Part shown: positions 59,051 to 64,000 of the stretch, piece after piece
Layout of the letters: each line of letters starts with the position of its first letter
Position numbering within the stretch: position 1 is the stretch's first letter
Assembly (NCBI GenBank): GCA_902476265.1
Contig: CABSCP010000007.1
Coordinates: forward strand, 70,428 to 134,427
Origin: an uncultured Lachnospiraceae bacterium
GTDB lineage: Bacteria > Bacillota > Clostridia > Lachnospirales > Lachnospiraceae
Length of the DNA: 64,000 nucleotides
Reading direction: 5' to 3'
Notes under the pieces: model-generated
What the model was told of the DNA's origin: nothing
The model's input: only the letters and a program-made list of their open reading frames with translations
Databases searched by the model: none
Translations under genes and position numbers: made by a program

Positions 59051-59174
59051 AAAATTTTTACATTCTTCTATACGATTATAATTATAGGAAAGACATAGTA
59101 TTAGGATATCTCTTGTGAGAATATGTAAACGTAAAAATGGCTTTCGCCTGGATATTTTTTAGATTATAATAAAC

Positions 59175-59254
59175 TAACACCACTTTATAACTTTTTATAC
59201 ATCAAAGGGCTCTGTACGATATTTTTTTGTTAAAAAAGTTGTAAAGTGGTGTTA
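59175..59254. repeat. 23-bp inverted repeat with 33-base loop
   Basis: TAACACCACTTTATAACTTT (from 59175) mirrors AAGTTGTAAAGTGGTGTTA (to 59254); the arms, 59175-59197 and 59231-59254, differ by one base and one indel. No T-run follows, so it is not a simple terminator. The loop holds GGGCTCTGTACGATATTTTT, reminiscent of an IS end; it may be a remnant of a mobile element. The rest of 59051-59404 is AT-rich without a supported gene. Confidence 0.6.
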
Positions 59255-59404
59255 AAGAAAAATGTTTGGTTCAATTATGCGAATGTCAATACACCAGGAA
59301 TAATCAATTAGTGGAAAAAGCAGGATAAGACTGAATTGCGACTCCCCTGAAATTGACAACCGATTCCTCATATTATATACTGTTATCATCAACAAAATAT
59401 AGTT

Positions 59405-59445
59405 CACACAAAAACAGCCTGTTTACCACAGGCTGTTTTTGTGTG
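59405..59445. terminator. bidirectional terminator before the intron fragment
   Basis: CACACAAAAACAGCCTG and CAGGCTGTTTTTGTGTG form a perfect 17-bp stem with a seven-base loop, with A- and T-runs in the arms. It probably closes the C39-SH3 operon. Confidence 0.8.
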
Positions 59446-59448
59446 GTG

Positions 59449-59806
59449 GTGCGCCCGGCGGCGCATGTTTCTAACCGGTGTAAGTTCGGAATCCGCCCGG
59501 TGGTGGGAAGGATATAGCCGAAGGCAAGGGTGTTCATCGTGAGGTGAAATCTGAAGGAAGCTGGATGCGGGGGACATACTAACCCGTGGGCAAACCTCTG
59601 GTCTGACGAACAGAAATCACATAGGAGGCTATGCATGAGGGTAAGGCTGCCATCCAAGCCGAAGTCCAATAACTACACGGAATCATGCGTGGTAGATGTG
59701 GCAGATAGATGGAGGGAAAGAAACGCGTGGTACCCGGGGAGGTCTGTACGGAATGTCCTGAAAGGGATAACCATTACCGTGAGGTAAGGCAGCAAGCAGG
59801 ACAACC
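59449..59806 (+). mobile_element. group II intron 5' fragment, copy 2
   Basis: Begins with the consensus intron 5' end GTGCG (59449-59453) and continues with domain I-like sequence (GTGTAAGTTCGGAATCCGCC, GATATAGCCGAAGGCAAGG, GGGGGACATACTAACCCG, GTACCCGGGGAGGTCTGTAC, CATTACCGTGAGGTAAGGCAG). It stops at about 59806 where a PD-(D/E)XK gene fragment starts, with no reverse transcriptase or domains V-VI. It is homologous to the shorter piece at 49548. The exact right edge is uncertain. Confidence 0.75.
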
Positions 59807-61112
59807 GTTCTTTGTTTGAAGGGCTGGCAATCATGGATGCCGGTGAATATTATAGCAGTCAAATGGGGCAGTAGCCGGTCATCAGTCTGTCTTTAAAGGC
59901 GGCAAAACAGCCCACTTATGACAAGGCGCTTCTGATGCTTGAAAGGCAGATCGCGGGGGAATTCTGCAGGCATGAATATGTTCTTCCAAAACTGACAGGA
60001 GCGGATAAAGACCGTTTCCTGGCGATTATGGCGGCAGAGACAGATGACGGATTGTATTTGGATGCACTTGCATTTTTGGCACGGGTATTAAAACAAATTT
60101 ACCAAAAGAATGTCATTATTCTGCTGGATGAATATGATGTCCCCCTGGAAAATGCTTTTTTTAACGGTTTCTATGAACAGATGGTTGGATTCATTCGTTC
60201 TTTATTTGAGTCGGCACTTAAAACCAACGGAAGTTTAGAGTTCGCTGTTATCATAGGCTGTTTACGAATCAGCAGAGAGAGCATTTTTACCGGGCTCAAT
60301 AACCTGCGGATTATCTCCATATTAAATGCGAAGTATGCAGAGCATTTCGGGTTTACAGAAGCAGAAACTTATGATCTTTTGCAGGCGTATGGTCTGGAAG
60401 AGAAAGCAGACGTGGTCAGGGAATGGTATGACGGCTATCGTTTCGGAAAAAAAGAAGTGTATAATCCCTGGAGTATTCTGCTTTATACAGATGATGTGCG
60501 GTCTGATGCAGAGGCTTATCCTAAACCATACTGGGCGAACACCTCTTCCAACAGCATTGTGCGGGAGCTGGTGGAGCGTTCGGATACCAGCGTGAAAATG
60601 GAACTGGAGAAACTGATCGCCGGGGGAACAGTGGAGAAGCCGGTCCATGAGGATATCACTTATGATGAGATTTACAGGACGAAGGATTTTTCTCCGTTAT
60701 ATCAGGCGCTGTTGAATCGGGATGCAGGCAGCCTGGAGAGACAGCTCGGTGATATCCTGATGGGGACTGTCAGCTTTTATGACTATAAAGAAGCCTATTA
60801 TCATGGGTTCCTGGCAGGACTTTTAAAAATGATGGATGGCTATATGGTGAAGTCCAACAGGGAGAGCAGTCTTGGCAGGAACGACATCCAGATTTTATCG
60901 GTGCCCTATGAGGGGATTGCCATTGTCATAGAAGTCAAAGTAGCGGATACGGCAGAACAGCTGGACAGCTGGACAGGAAAGCGCAGGAAGCGCTTGAGCA
61001 GATACAGGATCAGCAGTATGACGAAGAATTCCGGATAGACGGATATCAAACATTTGTTCATTATGGCATTGCTTTCTATAAGAAGGCATGCCGGGTGTTA
61101 GTGGAAGGATGA
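59807..61112 (+). pseudogene. AAA-ATPase-like / PD-(D/E)XK nuclease protein, disrupted
   Basis: The reading frame enters at RSLFEGLAIMDAGEYYSSQM, meets TAG at 59872-59874 where the family has a coding residue, and continues (PVISLSLKAAK, VIILLDEYDVPLENAF with the Walker B-like DEYD, GCLRISRESIFTGLNNL, ICFTEAETYDLL-type and YRFGKKEVYNPWS region). Near the C-terminus (VIEVKVAD) an 8-bp tandem duplication GCTGGACA (60960-60975) shifts the frame; removing one copy restores DRKAQEALEQIQDQQYDEEF ... FYKKACRVLVEG to a stop at 61112. The N-terminal part (Walker A) is missing, cut at the intron fragment. Non-functional. Confidence 0.88.
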
Positions 61113-61118
61113 AAAGGC

Positions 61119-61150
61119 AGCCGGGGCAGATGTCCCGGCTGAAATTTTTT
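61119..61150 (+). terminator. terminator after the PD-(D/E)XK pseudogene
   Basis: AGCCGGG and CCCGGCT form a 7-bp stem with an eight-base loop, then GAAA and six T. Confidence 0.7.
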
Positions 61151-61560
61151 GGCCTTTTGGAAAACGTTGTGGAACGGCTTGTGCGAAAGAAACCTTTCCA
61201 GAACAAGAACAAGGACTATGTACTTTCCCGGGATTGGGCCGGTCACCGGGAATGATGCATTCGACCGGATTGGCTATTGGTTTACCTATGTTCAGCATTC
61301 CGGTTCTTTTTGCTTGGTACGCTCATCTTTGGGGGCGGTCAAAGTGCTGGCCTCATTCCGAGAAGGATGGCCTTGATGATAGCCTTTAGGTTATTGGGAT
61401 ACCGGGCTGCCGTGTCGAACAAAATCAATTTATCATGTGCAATGGAAAATTCTTTAAGTATTGGTGTATTAAGCAATTGCGATCGGCAGACTGTAGATAT
61501 AGTTTCCAAAGCAGAGCATTTTTTTGTCCCTGAACTTATTCAATATTGTAAATGAAGTTG
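61151..61560. other. degraded sequence without an intact gene
   Basis: No complete gene is supported. The last part (about 61424-61555) has a coding-like plus-strand frame ending NLSCAMENSLSIGVLSNCDRQTVDIVSKAEHFFVPELIQYCK, which looks like the C-terminus of a lost protein of unknown family. The first part changes composition and has frames broken on both strands. Confidence 0.5.
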
Positions 61561-61574
61561 AACCAGGTGAATGG

Positions 61575-61644
61575 TAACGAATTTCTTTACCAATGTTGTA
61601 TGAATTGCCTGTATTCGTTATAATGGTTAATGAACTTTAACGAA
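61575..61644 (+). promoter_or_regulatory. promoter and ArsR-type operator of the redox operon
   Basis: TTGTAT (61596-61601), 17-base spacer, TATAAT (61619-61624). TAACGAA occurs at 61575-61581 and 61638-61644, and its complement TTCGTTA at 61614-61620 overlapping the -10. The inner pair forms a dyad TTCGTTA-N17-TAACGAA around the start site, fitting repression by the ArsR-family protein coded two genes on. Confidence 0.7.
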
Positions 61645-61657
61645 AGGAGGCTTGGAG

Positions 61658-62431
61658 TTGGAACATCAGAAAATAATAATTGATGTAGACAAATGTATAG
61701 GCTGTGGCATGTGTGCTAAGGTGTGTGTCGCACATAATATAAAATTAAATAATAAAAAAGCAGAAACAGTGCTAGAAGATTGTCTAATGTGTGGGCAGTG
61801 TACCGCCATTTGCCCTAAGAAAGCGATTACTATCAGCGGGTATAATACCGAACAAATTGATAAGAGTGATAATATCAGTCTGAATCCTGATGATATTTTA
61901 GATGTCATTCGCTTTCGGCGGACAATCCGCCAGTTCAAGCAGAAAGAAATTCCAAATGAAATAATCGGACAAATATTGGAGGCAGGCAGACTTACTCACA
62001 CAGCTAAAAACATGCAGGATGTATCCTTTGTCGTGCTTAATAAGGAGAAAAATCGTGTGGAGCAGATGGCGGTTAGCCTATTCAAAAAAATAAAGCCATT
62101 GGCAAATTTGTTTAGCCCAATGGCAAGGAACAATAAGATAGATGATGATTTTTTCTTCTTTAACGCACCCATAGCGATTGTAATTTTAGCCAAAGACAAA
62201 ACAAACGGAATTCTTGCCGCGCAAAATATGGAGTTCGTAGCCGAAGCACATGGCCTCGGTGTTCTATATAGCGGATATTTCACAATGGCTGCCAACGCTT
62301 CGCGTAAAATAAAAAAGGCAATTAAAGTTCCTAAAGGGAAAAGAGTAGCAATGACTTTAGTGCTAGGTTTTCCAAATGTTAAATTTCTCCGTTCAGTACA
62401 ACGTAAAGAATTAGATGTAAATTACATGTAG
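61658..62431 (+). CDS. ferredoxin-nitroreductase fusion protein
   Basis: Protein of 257 residues. TTG start at 61658 is eight bases after AAAGGAGG (a TTG two codons earlier is too close). Two [4Fe-4S] motifs, CIGCGMCAKVC and CLMCGQCTAICP (about 13-55), lead into a nitroreductase domain (VIRFRRTIRQFKQKEIPNEIIGQILEAGRLTHTAKNMQ, FFFFNAPIAIVILAKDK, NMEFVAEAHGLGVLYSGYF) that binds FMN. It should reduce nitro, quinone or similar substrates with ferredoxin electrons in the cytoplasm. First gene of an operon with ArsR and EFR1 genes. Confidence 0.92.
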   Translation: MEHQKIIIDVDKCIGCGMCAKVCVAHNIKLNNKKAETVLEDCLMCGQCTAICPKKAITISGYNTEQIDKSDNISLNPDDILDVIRFRRTIRQFKQKEIPNEIIGQILEAGRLTHTAKNMQDVSFVVLNKEKNRVEQMAVSLFKKIKPLANLFSPMARNNKIDDDFFFFNAPIAIVILAKDKTNGILAAQNMEFVAEAHGLGVLYSGYFTMAANASRKIKKAIKVPKGKRVAMTLVLGFPNVKFLRSVQRKELDVNYM

Positions 62432-62441
62432 AGGTTTAATT

Positions 62442-62816
62442 ATGGCAAAAGAATGTGAAGAAATGCTGAAAAAAATTGTAGAAGGATTTCGGGAATGCAG
62501 AAACGCATTTACTGCCATTGGTGATGAAACAAGGCAGTTGATTTTGCTCGTCCTTTTAGAGAGCGATTTATTAGGCATTCGCGTTGGGGAAATTGCGGAA
62601 AAAGCGCACCTTACTCGACCGTCTGTATCTCATCATTTACAAATCCTAAAAGAGGCCGGGATTGTTGCAATGCGGCAAGAGGGTACGAAAAATTTTTACT
62701 ACTTGAGCGTGGACGAAACGCAATGGAAAGAAATAGCCGATTTAATTAACCTGATTTATAAAAGCGTTCGGCAGATCAGCACGCAATCAAAAAACGTAAA
62801 CGGAGGGATCACATGA
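62442..62816 (+). CDS. ArsR-family HTH transcriptional regulator
   Basis: Protein of 124 residues. Winged helix (about 22-95): RNAFTAIGDETRQLILLVLLES, GIRVGEIAEKAHLTRPSVSHHLQILKEAGIVAMRQEGTKNFYYLS. The usual CVC metal motif of arsenic or cadmium sensors is absent in the recognition helix, so it may sense something else, perhaps redox or an electrophile. Starts ten bases after the nitroreductase stop and overlaps the EFR1 gene by four bases (ATGA). Candidate operators lie at the operon promoter. Confidence 0.9.
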   Translation: MAKECEEMLKKIVEGFRECRNAFTAIGDETRQLILLVLLESDLLGIRVGEIAEKAHLTRPSVSHHLQILKEAGIVAMRQEGTKNFYYLSVDETQWKEIADLINLIYKSVRQISTQSKNVNGGIT

Positions 62817-63565
62817 TTTTATTTTTTTCAGGGACAGGAAATAGTGAATACGCTGCAAAACGGATTGGCAACGAGATTGGAGATGAGGTGATAAATTTAT
62901 TTGAAAAAATCCGTTGCCGCGATTTTTCTGAAATGCACTCCAACAGACCGTGGGTTATCATAGTTCCCACCTATGCATGGAGAATCCCCCGTATCGTACA
63001 AGAATGGCTGGAAAATACAAGTTTAGCCGAAAATAAAAACATTTATTTTGTTATGACTTGTGGTGGAAGCGCCGGGAACGCGGGTAAATATCTTGAAAAG
63101 CTATGTAGAACAAAAAAGATGAATTATATGGGGTGCAGGGAAATTAAAATGCCGGAAAACTACATTGCTATGTTTTCCACACCGACAGGGGAAGAGGCAT
63201 TAACAATAATCCGGCAGGCTGAAAGCGTAATTGATGAAACCGCCCTTATTATAAAAAACAACGAGCCTTTTTCACGCTCCCTAATGACGTTTCGGGATAA
63301 AATGAACAGTGGTATTGTGAATGACATTTTTTACCCCGTCTTTGTCCATGCAAAAAAGTTCTATGCTACTGACGCCTGCATTTCTTGTGGGAAGTGCGTC
63401 GCTGTCTGCCCGCTGAACAATATCCGCCTTGAAGACAGAAAACCTAAATGGGGAAAAAACTGCACCCATTGTATGGCTTGTATTTGTCGTTGCCCAAGTG
63501 AGGCGATTGAGTATGGAGAACATAGTAAGGGTTTGCCGCGATACAGTTGCCCAAAAACCAATTAG
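62813..63565 (+). CDS. EFR1-type ferrodoxin (flavodoxin-like plus 2x[4Fe-4S])
   Basis: Protein of 250 residues. N-terminal flavodoxin-like fold with the FMN phosphate loop FFSGTGNSEYAAKRI, PTYAWRIPRIVQEWL and CGGSAGNAGKYLEK; C-terminal ferredoxin domain with CISCGKCVAVCP and CTHCMACICRCP. EFR1 proteins are proposed electron carriers. It is coupled with the ArsR gene and the ferredoxin-nitroreductase, so the three may form a small electron-transfer and detoxification unit. Confidence 0.93.
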   Translation: MILFFSGTGNSEYAAKRIGNEIGDEVINLFEKIRCRDFSEMHSNRPWVIIVPTYAWRIPRIVQEWLENTSLAENKNIYFVMTCGGSAGNAGKYLEKLCRTKKMNYMGCREIKMPENYIAMFSTPTGEEALTIIRQAESVIDETALIIKNNEPFSRSLMTFRDKMNSGIVNDIFYPVFVHAKKFYATDACISCGKCVAVCPLNNIRLEDRKPKWGKNCTHCMACICRCPSEAIEYGEHSKGLPRYSCPKTN

Positions 63566-63666
63566 TTATTTGATCAGGCTGATACTGGACTTGGCCGGGT
63601 CGATGACATAAGCCGCTGTCCTCTCCCACAAGCCTGGCTCCTGTTCCAACGGAAAGAGAGCTGATT

Positions 63667-63811
63667 ATGGATAACAGAATAGACGCGATTTACGGCAGAC
63701 AATCCATTGACAAAAAGGACAGTATCAGCATTGAAAGCCAGTTTGAGTTTTGCCGATACGAATGAAAAGGCGGTGAGGGAAAGGAATATAAAGACAAGGG
63801 CTATTCCGATA
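63667..63811 (+). pseudogene. large serine recombinase, N-terminal fragment with stop
   Basis: MDNRIDAIYGRQSIDKKDSISIESQFEFCRYE is the start of a TnpX/TndX-like site-specific recombinase (catalytic Ser in GRQS); TGA follows at 63763-63765, then KGGEGKEYKDKGYS continues in the same frame before the similarity ends at about 63811. GAAAGAGAG precedes the ATG. A remnant of the integrase of a conjugative transposon. Confidence 0.85.
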
Positions 63812-63841
63812 TGTTGTTATATTATTATCCTCCGGATTTTT

Positions 63842-63938
63842 TCGGTGCCCTATGAGGGGATTGCCATTGTCATAGAAGTTAAAGTGGCAGATATGGCATT
63901 GCTTTTTATAAGAGAGCCGGGTGTTGGTGGAAGGATAA
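63842..63938 (+). pseudogene. deleted second copy of the PD-(D/E)XK gene 3' end
   Basis: TCGGTGCCCTATGAGGGGAT and the following bases match the 3' part of the pseudogene at about 60898-60945 almost exactly; then about 120 bases are missing and the match resumes at GGCATTGCTTTTTATAAG to GTGTTGGTGGAAGGAT (60940s joined to 61066-61109). It adjoins the recombinase fragment directly. Confidence 0.85.
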
Positions 63939-64000
63939 AAATGCGGGGGCTGTCGGGAAATAGATAGCCTAAAATAGGGGAGGGTGTGACCGTCAACGGT

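Noticed and set aside
61098..61376. Possible gene fragments on either strand behind the pseudogene
   Set aside because: Frames are short and broken on both strands and none gives a recognisable protein; kept only as degraded sequence.

Overview
The window reads as chromosomal DNA of a Lachnospiraceae-type gut Clostridia (Bacillota). Supporting signs are a Gram-positive PolC, a Trp T-box leader, SpoVAD (spore former), class C sortase pili, a YesM/YesN-type two-component pair, LytTR and BlaI/M56 regulators, and strong AGGAGG ribosome binding sites with TTGACA/TATAAT promoters. Species cannot be fixed from sequence alone.

Layout. 1-7.0 kb: a sortase-assembled pilus operon (large LPKTG tip/adhesin cut by the window start, LPSTG major pilin, sortase C, a membrane-anchored accessory pilin-like protein) closed by a terminator. 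7.1-18.4 kb: a glycan-use locus (sensor kinase, AraC-type response regulator, carbohydrate ABC transporter, GH36-like alpha-galactosidase, GH38 alpha-mannosidase), with a candidate AraC operator of two 11-bp direct repeats before the solute-binding protein gene. 18.4-21.7 kb: a Trp T-box (UGG specifier, UGGC bulge) in front of a trpXYZ-type transporter. 21.7-23.3 kb: a 345-bp palindromic non-coding element next to an Rpn/PD-(D/E)XK transposase-like gene. 23.5-25.5 kb: PP2C phosphatase and membrane Ser/Thr kinase. 25.6-31.5 kb: ispG and polC. 31.6-49.4 kb: core information-processing backbone: tRNA-Glu(CTC) on the minus strand, rimP-nusA-rnpM-ylxQ-infB-rbfA-nrnA-truB-ribF, a Na/Pi cotransporter, an NlpC/P60 hydrolase, rpsO, pnp, a LytTR regulator with a degenerate receiver, and a solitary spoVAD.

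49.5-64.0 kb is an accessory island built from mobile-element debris: two group II intron 5' fragments, a piece of an integrative conjugative element (RepA-type initiator and VirD4/TraG coupling protein), two XRE repressors, a PD-(D/E)XK ATPase pseudogene and a second deleted copy of its 3' end, and a serine-recombinase fragment with an internal stop. Inside it sits an AT-rich, intact-looking cluster (53.7-59.1 kb): a BlaI repressor and M56/BlaR1-type membrane protease face a divergent operon coding for a secreted C39/papain-like peptidase, a lipoprotein, a Cys-rich secreted protein and an SH3 lipoprotein. No beta-lactamase is present, and a TACA/TGTA dyad lies on the -10 of the effector operon. 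This is the best candidate here for an undescribed system. A further redox operon (ferredoxin-nitroreductase, ArsR regulator, EFR1-type ferredoxin-flavodoxin) follows, with three TAACGAA half-sites around its promoter.
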